From Euonymus europaeus (lineage: Eukaryota > Streptophyta > Magnoliopsida > Celastrales > Celastraceae), in assembly GCA_963580455.1 (NCBI GenBank), contig OY756969.1, positions 10,555,501 to 10,619,500 of the forward strand: DNA of 64,000 bases. The letters run 5' to 3'. Made by a program: the position numbers and the translations under genes. The notes beneath the pieces are model-generated. The model was given only the letters and a program-made list of their open reading frames with translations, made no database searches and was not told the DNA's origin. Within the stretch, counting starts at the first letter, position 1; each line of letters begins with the position of its first letter. This document shows positions 25,451 through 38,305 of this stretch, piece after piece.

Positions 25451-28400
25451 GAATTGAGTAATTCTGAATCATCAACGTTGATAGGTATGCACTTTTTATT
25501 GTTTTTTATGTCCAAATCTCCCAGTCTTCGCTTCATAGATTGTTTAGTTCTCAAGAGAATCAATTTCGTTCTAAATTGGGCAAAACAATTAAAAACACCT
25601 CCAATAAGACAGTTGAACAATTTCAGACTGTCAAAGTTTCTCGGTGTACACCTTTTATTGTTCTCCTGTGTCACATTTTACGAGTATAAGCTTCCAAGAC
25701 TATTGCGATGCCAAAACACCAACTTCCTATGACAAATAGACAAAACCGTTAAAAGATACTCCATAAAGAGAGTTGAGCAACTTCGGACCATCAATGTTGC
25801 TCGGTGTACACCTTTTATTGTTCTTCTGTGTCACATTTTATGAGTATAATCTTCGAAGACTATTTCGATGCCAAAACACCAACTTCTTATGACAAATGGA
25901 CAAAACCAATAAAAGCTCCTCCATAGAGAGAGTTGAGCAACTTCGGACCATCAAAGTTGCTCGGTGTACACTTTTATTGTTCTTCTATGTCAAATTTTAT
26001 GAGTATAAGCTTCCTAGATTATTTTGATTCCAAAACCCCAACTTTCTATGACAAATGGACAAAACTGTTAAAAGCTCCCCCATAGAGAGAGTTGAGCAAC
26101 ATCGGACCATCAAAGTTGCTCGATTTACAATTTTTATTGTTCTTCTATGTCAAATTTTACGAGTATAAGCTTCCATGATTATTTTGATGCCCAAACACCG
26201 ACTTTCTATGACAAATTGACAAAAACGTTAAAAGCTCCTCCATAGAGAGAGTTGAGCAACTTCGGACCATAAAAGTTGCTCGGAGTACACTTTTTATTGT
26301 TCTTTTATGTCAAATTTTATGAGTATAGTCTTCCTAGATTGTTTCGATGGCAAACCACAGCTTTCTATGAAAAATGGTCAAAATTGTCAAAAACTCCTCC
26401 ATAGAGAAAGTTGAGCAACTTCGGACCATCACAGTTGCACGGTGTACACTTTTTATTGTTGTTCTCTGTCAAATTTTATGAGTACACGCTTCCTAGATTA
26501 TTTCGATGCCCAAACCCCAACTTTCTATGAAAATGGACAAAATCGTTAAAAGCTCCTCCATACAGAGAGTTGAACAACTTCAGACCATCAAAGTTGCTCG
26601 GTGTACACTTTTTATTGTTCTTCTATGTCAAATTTTATGGATATAGGCTTTCTAGATTATTTCGATGAAAAACACTAATTTTCTATGACAAATAGACCAA
26701 ATCATTAAAAGCTCCTCCATAGAGAGAGTTGAGAAATTCCGAACCATTAAAGTTGCTCGGCGTACACTTTTTATTGTTCTCTTATGTCAAATTTTACGAG
26801 TACAAGCTTCATACTTTATTTCGATGCCAAAACCCAAACTTTGTATCACGAATGGATAAAATCGTTAAAAGCTCCTCCATAGAGAGAATTGTGCAACTTT
26901 GGACCGTAAAAGTTGCTTGGTGTACACTTTTTATTGTTCTTTTATGTCACATTTTACGAGTATAAGCTTCAATGATTATTTCGATGCCAAAACACCAACT
27001 TTCTATGACAAATTGACAAAACCGTTAAAAGCTCCTCCATAGAGAGAATTGAGCAACATCGGACCATCAAAGTTGCTTGGGGTACACTTTTTATTATTTT
27101 TCTATCTCAAATTTTATGAGTATAGGCTTCCTAGATTATTTCGATGGCAAAACACCAACTTCCTATGGCAAATTGACAAAACCGTTAAAAGCTCCTCCAT
27201 AGAGAGAGTTGAGCAACTTCGGACCGTAAAGTTGCTCGGGTTAGACTTTTTAGTGTTCTTCTATGTCAAATTTTATGAGTATAGGCTTCCTAGATTATTT
27301 CGGTGCCAAAACCCCAACTTTCTATGAGAAATGGAAAAAATCGTTAAAACCTCCTCCATAGAGAGAGTTGAGCAACTTCGGACCATCAAAGTTGCTCGGT
27401 GTACACTTTTTAATGTTCTTCTATGTGAAATTTTATGAATATAGGCTTCCTAGATTATTTCGATGCCCAAAGCCCAACTTTCTATGACAAATGTATAAAA
27501 TCGTTAAAAGCTCCTATATAGAGAGCTGAGCAACTTTGGACCATCAAAGTTGCTCGGTGTACACTTTTTAATGTTCTTCTATTCCAAATTTTACAAGTAT
27601 AAGCTTCCAAGATTATTTCGATGCCAAAAGACCACATTTCTATGTGAGTTGGGTAAAAATTGTTAAAAGCTACTCCATAGAGAGAGTTGATCAACTTCGG
27701 ACCATCAAAGTTGCTCGGGGTACACTTTTTATTGTTCTTCTATGTCAAATTTTGGGACTATAAGCTTTCTAGATTATATTTAGATGTCAAAACCCCAACT
27801 TTCTATGAGAAATCGACAAAATCATTAAAAGCTCCTCCATAGAGAGAGTTGATCAACTTTCGACCATCAAAGTTACTCGGTGTACACTTTTTATTGTTCT
27901 TCTATGTCAAATTTTATGAGTATAGGCTTTCTAGATTATTTCGATGCTAAAACCCCAACTTTATATGAGAAATGAGCAAAATAATTAAACGCTCCTCCAT
28001 AGAGAGAGTTGATCAACTCCGGACCATCAAAGTTGCTCGGTGTACATTTTTTATTGTTCTTCTCTGTCAAATTTTATGAGTATACGCTTCCTAGATTATT
28101 TCGATGCCCAAACCCCAACTTTCTATGAAAAATGGACAAAATCGTTAAAAGCTCCTCCATAGAGAGAGTTGAGCAAGTTCAGACCATCGAAGTTGCTCGC
28201 TGTACACTTTTTATTGTTCTTCTATGTCAAATTTTATGAGTATAGGCTTTCTAGGTTATTTCTATGACAAAATAGACAAAATCATTAAAAGCTCCTCCAT
28301 AGAGAGAGGTGAGAGATTCCAAATCATCAAAGTTGCTCGGTGTACACTTTTTATTGTTCTCTTATGTCAAATTTTACGAGTACAAGCTCCATAGATTATT

Positions 28401-31400
28401 TCGATGCCAAAACTCCAACTTTGTATCACAAATGGATAAAATCGTTAAAGACTCTTCCATGGATAGAATTGAGTAATTCTGAATCATCAACGTTGATAGG
28501 TATGCACTTTTTATTGTTTTTTATGTCCAAATTTACCAGTCTTCGCTTCATAGATTGTTTTGTTCTCAAGAGAATCAATTTCGTTCTAAATTGGGCAAAA
28601 CAATTAAAAACACCTCCAACAAGACAGTTGAACAATTTCAGACTGTCAAAGTTTCTCGGTGTATACCTTTTATTGTTCTCCTGTGTCACATTTTACGAGT
28701 ATAAGCTTCCAAGACTATTGCGATGCCAAAACACCAACTTCCTATGACAAATAGACAAAACCGTTAAAAGCTACTCCATAAAGAGAGTTGAGCAACTTCG
28801 GACCATCAATGTTGCTCGTTGTACACCTTTTATTGTTCTTCTGTGTCACATTTTGTGAGTATAAGCTTCCAAGACTATTTCGATGCCAAAACACCAACTT
28901 CTTATGACAAATGGACAAAACCAATAAAAGCTCCTCCATAGAGAGAGTTGAGCAACTTCGGACCATCAAAGTTGCTCGGTGTACACTTTTATTGTTCTTC
29001 TATGTCAAATTTTATGAGTATAAGCTTCCTAGATTATTTTGATTCCAAAACCCCAACTTTCTATGACAAATGAACAAAACTGTTAAAAGCTCCTCCATAG
29101 AGAGAGTTGAGCAACATCGGACCATCAAAGTTGCTCGGTTTACAATTTTTATTGTTCTTCTATGTCAAATTTTACGAGTATAAGCTTCCATGATTATTTT
29201 GATGCCCAAACACCGACTTTCTATGACAAATTGACAAAAACGTTAAAAGCTCCTCCATAGAGAGAGTTGAGCAACGTCGGACCATAAAAGTTGCTCGGAG
29301 TACACTTTTTATTGTTCTTTTTTGTCAAATTTTATGAGTATAGTCTTCCTAGATTGTTTCGATGGCAAACCACAGCTTTCTATGAAAAATGGTCAAAATT
29401 GTTAAAAGCTCCTCCATAGAGAAAGTTGAGCAACTTCGGACCATCACAGTTGCACGGTGTATACTTTTTATTGTTGTTCTCTGTCAAATTTTATGAGTAC
29501 ACGCTTCCTAGATTATTTCGATGCCCAAACCCCAACTTTCTATGAAAAATGGACAAAATCGTTAAAAGCTCCTCCATACAGAGAGTTGAACAACTTCAGA
29601 CCATCAAAGTTGCTCGTTGTACACTTATTATTGTTCTTCTATGTCAAATTTTATGGATATTTCGATGAAAAACACTAATTTTCTATGACAAATAGACCAA
29701 ATCATTAAAAGCTCCTCCATAGAGAGAGTTGAGAAATTCCGAACCATTAAAGTTGCTCGGCGTACACTTTTTATTGTTCTCTTATGTCAAATTTTACGAA
29801 TACATGCTCCATACTTTATTTCGATGCCAAAACCCAAACTTTGTATCACAAATGGATAAAATCGTTAAAAGCTCCTCCATAGAGAGAGTTGAGCAACTTC
29901 GGACCGTAAAAGTTGCTCGGTGTACACTTTTTATTGTTCTTTTATGTCACATTTTACGAGTATCAGCTTCAATGATTATTTCGATGCCAAAACACAAACT
30001 TTCTATGACAAATTGACAAAACCGTTAAAAGCTCCTCCATAGAGAGAATTGAGCAACATCGCACCATCAAAGTTGCTCGGGGTACACTTTTTATTATTTT
30101 TCTATGTCAAATTTCATGAGTATAGCCTTCCTAGATTATTTCGATGCCAAAACACCAACTTCCTATGACAAATTGACAAAACCGTTAAAAGCTCCTCCAT
30201 AGAGAGAGTTGAGCAACTTCGGACTGTAAAAGTTGCTCGGGTTACACTTTTTAGTGTTCTTCTATGTCAAATTTTATGAGTATAGGCTTCCGAGATTATT
30301 TCGGTGCCAAAACCCCAACTTTCTATGAGAAATGGACAAAATCGTTAAAACCTCCTCCATAGAGAGAGTTGAGCAACTTCGGACCATCAAAGTTGCTCGG
30401 TGTACACTTTTTAATGTTCTTCTATGTGAAATTTTATGAGTATAGGCTTCCTAGATTATCTCGATGCCCAAAGCCCAACTTTCTATGACAAATGTATAAA
30501 ATCGTTAAAAGCTCCTATATAGAGAGCTGAGCAACTTTGGACCATCAAAGTTGCTCGGTGTACACTTTTTAATGCTCTTCTATTTCAAATTTTACAAGTA
30601 TAAGCTTCCAAGATTATTTCGATGCCAAAAGACCACATTTCTATGAGAGTTGGGTAAAAATTGTTAAAAGCTACTCCATAGAGAGAGTTGATCAACTTCG
30701 GACCATCCAAGTTGCTCGGGGTACACTTTTTATTGTTCTTCTATGTCAAATTTTGGGACTATAAGCTTCCTAGATTATTTAGATGTCAAAACCCCAACTT
30801 TCTATGAGAAATTGACAAAATCGTTAAAAGCTCCTCCATAGAGAGAGTTGATCAACTTTCGACCATCAAAGTTACTCGGTGTACACTTTTTATTGTTCTT
30901 CTATGTCAAATTTTATGAGTATAGGCTTTCTAGATTATTTCGATGCCAAAACCCCAACTTTATATGAGAAATGAGCAAGATAATTAAAAGCTCCTCCATA
31001 GTGAGAGTTGATCAACTCCGGACCATCAAAGTTGCTCGGTGTACACTTTTTATTGTTCTTCTCTGTCAAATTTTATGAGTATACGCTTCCTAGATTATTT
31101 CGATGCCCAAACCCCAACTTTCTATGAAAAATGGACAAAATCGTTAAAAGCTCCTCCATAGAGAGAGTTGAGCAAGTTCAGACCATCGAAGTTGCTCGCT
31201 GTACACTTTTTATTGTTCTTCTATGTCAAATTTTATGAGTATAGGCTTTCTAGGTTATTTCGATGACAAAACACTAATTTTCTATGACAAATAGACAAAA
31301 TCATTAAAAGCTCCTCCATAGAGAGAGGTGAGAAATTCAGAACCATCAAAGTTGCTCGGTGTACACTTTTTATTGTTCTCTTATGTCAAATTTTACGAGT

Positions 31401-31800
31401 ACAAGCTCCATAGATTATTTCGATGCCAAAACTCCAACTTTGTATCACAAATGGATAAAATCGTTAAAGACTCTTCCATGGATAGAATTGAGTAATTCTG
31501 AATCATCAACGTTGATAGGTATGCACTTTTTATTGTTTTTTATGTCCAAATTTACCAGTCTTCGCTTCATAGATTTTTTGTTCTCAAGAGAATCAATTTC
31601 GTTGTAAATTGGGCAAAACAATTAAAAACACCTCCAACAAGACAGTTGAACAATTTCAGACTGTCAAAGTTTCTCGGTGTACACCTTTTATTGTTCTCCT
31701 GTGTCACATTTTATGAGTATAAGCTTCCAAGACTATTGCGATGCCAAAACACCAACTTCCTATGACAAATAGACAAAACCGTTAAAAGCTCCTCTAGAGA
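25450..31800 (+). repeat. 19-monomer higher-order repeat, ~3.02 kb
   Basis: Variant-monomer marks at 25443, 28458 and 31477 give spacings of 3015 and 3019 bp, about 19 monomers less small deletions. The internal monomer order repeats: the TTGTTGTTCTCTGTC monomer, a GATGAAAAACAC monomer, the TTTGGGACTATAAGC monomer and the GAGCAAGTTCAGACCATCGAAG monomer follow in the same sequence. A third copy lies at about 60.2-63.1 kb, offset 31,407 bp from the second. A 16-bp deletion near 29,657 is private to the second copy. Confidence 0.87.
28370..28690 (+). repeat. Variant dimer (V1-V2), representative copy
   Basis: Two adjoining diverged monomers. V1 carries CTTCCATGGATAGAATTGAG and the perfect 12-bp palindrome ATCAACGTTGAT (28486-28497). 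V2 carries CAATTTCGTTCTAAATTGGG and ACAGTTGAACAATTTC. I count 32 V1 copies in the window; further examples are at 4924, 10836, 13554, 17060, 22245, 25443, 31477, 34826, 35624, 36745, 44005, 45449, 57762, 58402, 62884 and 63843. Some copies have a mutated palindrome (for example ATCAACGATGAT in the 17060, 36745 and 63843 copies). Open frames on both strands recur here (135 and 87 codons) only because this dimer is stop-poor. Confidence 0.85.
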
Positions 31801-34340
31801 GAGAGTTGAGCAACTTCGGACCATCAAAGTTGCTCGGTGTACACTTTTTATTGTTCTTCTATGTTAAATTTTATGAGTATAGCCTTCCTATATTATTTCG
31901 ATGCCAAAACCCCAACTTTCTATGACAAATAGACAAAGTCGTTAAAAGCTCCTCCATAGAGAGAGTTGAGCAACTTTGGACCATCAAAGTTGCTCGGTGT
32001 ACACTTTTTATTGTTCTTCTATGTCAAATTTAATGAGTATAAGCTTCCATGATTATTTCGATGTCAAACCACCAACTTTCTATGACAAATTGAAAAAATC
32101 ATTAAAAGCTCCTCCATAGAGAGAGTTGAGCAACTTTAGACAATAAAAGTTGCTAGGTGTACACTTTTTATTGTTCTTCTATGTCACATTTTACAAGTAT
32201 AAGATTCCATGATTATTTCGATGCCAAAACATCAACTTATGATGACAAAATGACAAAACCGTTAAAAGCTCCTCCATAGAGAGAGTTGAGCAACTTCGGA
32301 CGATAAAAGTTGCTCGGGGTACACTTTTTATTGTTCTTCTATGTCAAATTTTATGAGTATAGGCTTCCTAGATTATTTCGATCCGCAAACCTGAACTTTT
32401 TATGACAAATGGAAAAAATCGTTTAAAGCTCCCCCATAGAGAGAGTTGAGCAACTTCAAACTATCAAAGTTGATCGGTGACACTTTTTATTGCTCTTCTA
32501 TGTCAAATTTTATGAGTATAGGCTTTCTAGATTATTTCAATGACAAAACACTAATTTTCTATGAAAAATAGACAAAATCGTTAAAAGCTCGTCCATAGAG
32601 AGAGTTCAGAAATTCCGAACCATCAAATTTGCTCTGTGTACACTTTTTATTTTTATCTTATGTCAAATTTTACGAGTACAACTTCGTTGATTATTTCGAT
32701 GCCAAACCCAAACTTTGTATCACACGTGGATAAAATCGTTAAAGACTCTTCTATGGATAGAATTGAGTAATTATGATCATCAAAGTTGATAGGTAAGCAC
32801 CTTTTATTATTTTTTTATATCCAAATTTACCAGTCTTCGCTTCATAGATTGTTTTGTTCTCAAGACAACCAATTTCGTTCTAAATTTGGCAAAACAATTA
32901 AAAACACCTCCAACAAGATAGTTGAACAATTTCAGACTGTCAAAGTTTCTCGGTGTACACCTTTTATTGTTCTCCTGTGTCACATTTTACGAGTATAAGC
33001 TTCCAAGACTATTGTGATGCCAAAACACCAACTTCCTATGACAAATAGACAAAACCATTAAAAGCTCCTCTATAGAGAGAGTTGAGCAACTTCGGACCAT
33101 CAAAGTTGCTCGGTGTACACTTTTTATTGTTCTTCTATGTCAAATTTTATGAGTATAGCCTTCCTATATTATTTCGATGCCAAAACCCCAACTTTCTATG
33201 ACAAATAGACAAAGCCGTTAAAAGCTCCTCCATAGAGAGAGTTGAGCAACTTCGGACCATCAAAGTTGCTCGGTGACACTTTTTATTGTTCTTCTATGTC
33301 AAATTTAATGAGTATAAGCTTCCATGATTATTTCGATGTCAAAACACCAACTTTCTATGACAAATTGAAAAAATCATTAAAAGCTCCTCCATAGAGAGAG
33401 TTGAGCAAGTTTAGACAATAAAAGTTGCCAGGTGTACACTTTTTATTGTTCTTCTATGTCACATTTTACAAGTATAAGCTTCCATGATTATTTCGATGCC
33501 AAAACATCAACTTATGATGACAAAATGACAAAACCGTTACAAGCTCCTCCATAGAGAGAGTTGAGCAACTTCGGACGATAAAAGTTGCTCGGGGTACACT
33601 TTTTATTGTTCTTCTATGTCAAATTTTATGAGTATAGGCTTCCTAGATTTTTCAGTGGCAAAACCGCAACTTGGTATGACAAATGGACAAAATCGTTAAA
33701 AGCTCCTCCATAGAGAGAGTTGAGTAACTTTGGAACATCATAGTTGCTCAGTGTACATTTTTTATTGTTCTTCTATGTCAAATTTTATGAGTATAGGCTT
33801 CCTAGATTATTTCGATCCGCAAACCTGAACTTTTTATGACAAATGGACAAAATCGTTTAAAGCTCCCCCATAGAGAGAGTTGAGCAACTTCAAACTATCA
33901 AAGTTGATCGGTGACACTTTTTATTGTTCTTCTATGTCAAATTTTATGAGTATAGGCTTTCTAGATTATTTCAATGACAAAACACTAATTTTCTATGACA
34001 AATAGACAAAATCGTTAAAAGCTCCTCCATAGAAAGAGTTCAAAAATTCCGAACCATCAAAGTTGCTCTGTGTACACTTTTTATTTTTATCTTATGTCAA
34101 ATTTTACGAGTACAACTTCATCGATTATTTCGATGCCAAAACCCAAACTTTGTATCACAAATGGATAAAATCGTTAAAGACTCTTCTATGGATAGAATTG
34201 AGTAATTATGATCATCAAAGTTGATAGGTAAGCACCTTTTATTATTTTTTTATATCCAAATTTACCAGTCTTCGCTTCATAGATTGTTTTGTTCTCAAGA
34301 CAACCAATTTCGTTCTAAATTTGGCAAAACAATTAAAAAC
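31640..34340 (+). repeat. Tandem duplication of an 8-9 monomer unit
   Basis: The rare CAACTTATGATGACAAAATG monomer is at about 32,231 and 33,506, offset 1275 bp (8 monomers). The variant TATGGATAGAATTGAG is at 32752 and 34187, offset 1435 bp (9 monomers). The difference is one extra monomer in the second unit (about 33,640-33,800, with the private CCGCAACTTGG), which sits beside its closest relatives. Confidence 0.82.
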
Positions 34341-36600
34341 ACCTCCAACAGGACAGTTGAACAATTTCGGACCGTCAAAGTGGCTCGGTGAACACCTTTT
34401 GTTGTTCTTCTTTGTCACGTTTTACGAGTATAAGCTTCCAAGAATGTTTCGATGCCCAAACCCCAACTTTCTATGAAAAATGGACAAAATCGTTAAAAGC
34501 TCCTCCATAGAGAGAGTTGAGCAAGTTCAGACCATCGAAGTTGCTTGCTGTACACTTTTTATTGTTCTTCTATGTCAAATTTTATGAGTATAGGCTTTCT
34601 AGGTTATTTCGATGGCAAAACACTAATTTTCTATGACAAATAGACAAAATCATTAAAAGCTCCTCCATAGAGAGAGGTGAGAAATTCCGAACCATCAAAG
34701 TTGCTCGGTGTACACTTTTTATTATTCTCTTATGTCAAATTTTACGAGTACAAGCTCCATACTTTATTTCGATGCCAAAACCCAAACTTTGTATCACAAA
34801 TGGATAAAATCGTTAAAGACTCTTCCATGGATAGAATTGAGTAATTCTGAATCATCAACGTTGATAGGTATGCACTTTTTATTGTTTTTTATGTCCAAAT
34901 TTACCAGTCTTCGCTTCATAGATTGTTTTGTTCTCAAGAGAATCAATTTCGTTCTAAATTGGGCAAAACAATTAAAAACACCTCCAACAAGACAGTTGAA
35001 CAATTTCAGACTGTCAAAGTTTCTCGGTGTACACTTTTTATTGTTCTCCTGTGTCACATTTTACGAGTATAAGCTTCCAAAACTATTGCGATGCCAAAAC
35101 ACCAACTTCCTATGACAAATAGACAAAACCGTTAAAAACTCCTCTATAGAGAGAGTTGAGCAACTTCGGACCATCAAAGTTGCTCGGTGTACACTTTTTA
35201 TTGTTCTTCTATGTCAAATTTTATCAGTATAAGCTTCCATGATTATTTAGATGCCAAAACACCAACTTCCTATTGCAAATGGACAAAACCGTTAAAAGCT
35301 ACTCCATAGAGAGAGTTGAGCAACTTCGAACCATCAAAGTTGATCGAGGTACACTTTTTATTGTTCATTATGTCAAATTTTATGAGTATAGGCTTTCTAG
35401 GTTATTTCGATGACAAAACACTAATTTTCTATGACAAATAGACAAAATCATTAAAAGCTCCTCCATAGAGAGAGGTGAGAAATTCCGAACCATCAAAGTT
35501 GCTCGGTGTACACTTTTTATTGTTCTCTTATGTCAAATTTTACGAGTACAAGCTCCATAGATTATTTCGATGCCAAAACTCCAACTTTGTATCACAAATG
35601 GATAAAATCGTTAAAGACTCTTCCATGGATAGAATTGAGTAATTCTGAATCATCAACGTTGATAGGTATGCACTTTTTATTGTTTTTTTGAAGTCCAAAT
35701 TTAACAGTCTTCGCTACATAGATTGTTTTGTTCTCAAGACAACCAATTTCGTTCTAAACTGGGCAAAACAATTAAAAACACCTCCAACGGGACAGTTGAA
35801 CAATTTCGGACTGTCAAAGTTGCTCGGTGAACACATTTTATTGTTCTTCTTTGTCACATTTTACGAGTATAAGCTTCCAAGACTATTTCGATGCCAAAAC
35901 CCCAACTTTCTATGACAAATGGACAAAACCGTTAAAAGCTGCTCCATAGAGAGAGTTAAGCTACTTCGGATCATCAAAGTTGGTTGGTGTACATTTTTTC
36001 TTGTTCTTCTCTGTCAAGTTTTATCAGTATAAGCTTCCATGATTATTTAGATGCCAAAACACCAACTTCCTATGGCAAATGGACAAAACCGTTAAAAGCT
36101 ACTCCATAGAGAGAGTTGAGCAACTTCGAACCATCAAAGTTGATCGAGGTACACTTTTTATTGTTCTTCTATGTCAAATTTTATGAGTGTAGGATTCCTA
36201 GATTATTTCGATGTGAAAACCCCAACTTTCTATGACAAATGGACAAAATCGTTAAATGCTCATCCATAGAGAGAGTTGAGCAACTTTGGACCATCAAAGT
36301 TGCTCAGTGTACACCTTTTATTGTTCTTCTATGTAAAATTTTATGAGTACATGCTTCCTAGATTATTTCGAGGCCCAAATCCCAACTTTCTATGAAAAAT
36401 GGATAAAATCGTTAAAAGCTCCTCCATAGAGAGAGTTGAGCAACTCCAGACCATCAAAGCTGCTCGGTGTACACTTTTTATTGTTCTTCTTTGTCAAATT
36501 TTATGAGTATAGGCTTTCTAGATTATTTTGATGACGAAACACTAATTTTATGTGACAAATAGACAAAATCGTTAAAAGCTCCTCCATTGAGAGAGTTGAG
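34340..36600 (+). repeat. Transition satellite segment
   Basis: About 14 monomers linking the 1.3-1.4-kb unit to the second long duplication. Variant marks are at 34826 and 35624 (798 bp, five monomers). The part near 34.45-35.15 kb resembles the end of the 19-monomer unit (31.1-31.75 kb). The TTTAGATGCCAAAACACC monomer occurs twice, near 35,246 and 36,046. No gene is seen. Confidence 0.72.
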
Positions 36601-37956
36601 AAATTCCGAACCATCAAAGTTGCTCGGTGTACACTTTTTATTGTTCTCTTATGTCAAATTTTACGAGTACAAGCTCAATAGATTATTTCGATGCCAAAAC
36701 TCCAACTTTGTATCACAAATGGATAAAATCGTTAAAGACTCTTCCATGGATAGAATTGAGTAATTCTGAATCATCAACGATGATAGGTATGCACTTTTTA
36801 TTGTTTTTTTAAGTCCAAATTTAACAATGTTCGCTTCATAGATTGTTTTGTTCTCAAGACAACCAATTTCGTTCTAAATTGGGCAAAACAATTAAAAACA
36901 CATCCAAAGGGACAGTTGAACAATTTCGGACTGTCAAAGTTGATTGGTGTACACCTTTTATTGTTCCTCTGTGTCACATTTTACGAGAATAAGCTTCCAA
37001 GACTATTTCGATGCCAAAACACCAACTTCCTATGACAAATGGACAAAACAGTTAAAAGCTCTTCCATAGAGAGACTTGAGCAAGTTCAGACCTTCAAAAG
37101 TGTCTCGGTGTACACTTTTTATTGTTCTTCTATGTCAAATTTTATGAGTATAGGCTTTCTAGATTATTTCGATGCCCAAACGCGAACTTTAAATGACAAA
37201 TGGACAAAATCATTAAAAGCTCCTCCATAGAGATAGTTGAGCAAGTTCGGACCATCAAAATTGCTCAGTGTACACGTTTTATTGTTCTTCTATGTCAAAT
37301 TTTATGAGTATAGGCTTCCTAGATTATTTCGATGCCCAAACCCCAACTTTCTTTGAATAATGGACAAAATCATTAAAAGCTCCTCCATAGAGAGAGTTGA
37401 GCAACTTCAGACCATCAAAGTTGCTCGTAGTACACTTTTTATTGTTCTTCTATGTCAAATTTTATGAGTATAGGCTTTCTAGATTATTTCGATACCAAAA
37501 CACTAATTTTCTTTTACAAATAGACAAAATCATTAAAAGCTCCTCCATAGAGAGAGGTGAGAAATTCCGAACCATCAAAGTTGATCTGTGTACACTTTTT
37601 ATTGTTCTCTTATGTCAAATTTTACGAGTACAAGCCCCATAGATTATTTCGATGGCAAAACTCCAACTTTGTATTACAAATGGATAAAATCGTTAAAGAC
37701 TCTTCCATGGATAGAATTGAGTAATTCTGAATCATCAACGTTGATAGGTATGCACTTTTTATTGATTTTTTACATCCAAATTTACCAGTCTTCGCGTCAT
37801 AGATTGTTTTGTTCTTAAGACAACCAATTTCATTCTAAATTGGGCAAAACAATTAAAAACACCTCCAACAGGGCAGTTGAACAATTTCGGACTGTCAAAG
37901 TTGCCCGGTGAACACCTTTTATTGTTCTTCTATGTCACATTTTACGAAATCATGAT

Positions 37957-38000
37957 TATTTCGATGAGTATAAACTTCCATGATTATACTCATCGAAATA
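37957..38000. repeat. Fold-back monomer, copy 2 (perfect arms)
   Basis: TATTTCGATGAGTATAA at 37957-37973 and TTATACTCATCGAAATA at 37984-38000 are exact reverse complements (17 bp) separated by 10 bases. Direct and inverted fragments of the same satellite motif are thus joined. The orientation is otherwise constant across the array. Confidence 0.88.
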
Positions 38001-38291
38001 TGTCAAATTTAATGAGTATAAGCTTCCATGATTATTTCGATGCCAAAACACGAACTTTGTATGACAAATTGACAAAATCATTAAAAGCTCCTCCATAGAG
38101 AGAGTTGAGCAACTTTACATCATAAAAGTTGCTAGGTGTACACTTTTTATTGTTCTTCTATGTCACATTTTACAAGTATAAGCTTCCAAGACAATCTCGA
38201 TGCCAAAACACCAACTTCCTTTGAAAAAAGGACAAAACCATTAAAGGCTCCTCTATAGAGAGATTGAGCAACTTCGGACCATCAAAGTTGA

Positions 38292-38305
38292 CAAAGTTAA
38301 CTTTG
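38292..38305. repeat. 14-bp palindrome CAAAGTTAACTTTG, copy 2
   Basis: Same perfect palindrome as at 18608-18621, at the equivalent point of the duplicated segment, again replacing the GCTCGGTGTACAC part of a monomer. Confidence 0.8.

Noticed and set aside
28570..28600. CENP-B-box-like sequence in the V2 monomer (TTTCGTTCTAAATTGGGC)
   Set aside because: It matches the TTCG and A positions, but the CGGG part is wrong by two bases, and a true CENP-B box is not expected in a plant satellite.
28340..28747. 135-codon + frame and overlapping 87-codon minus frame, repeated at 25.4, 34.7 and 62.8 kb
   Set aside because: Both lie on the V1-V2 satellite dimer; their recurrence reflects the repeat copies, not a conserved gene. 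The two overlapping strands cannot both be coding, and neither has a known domain.
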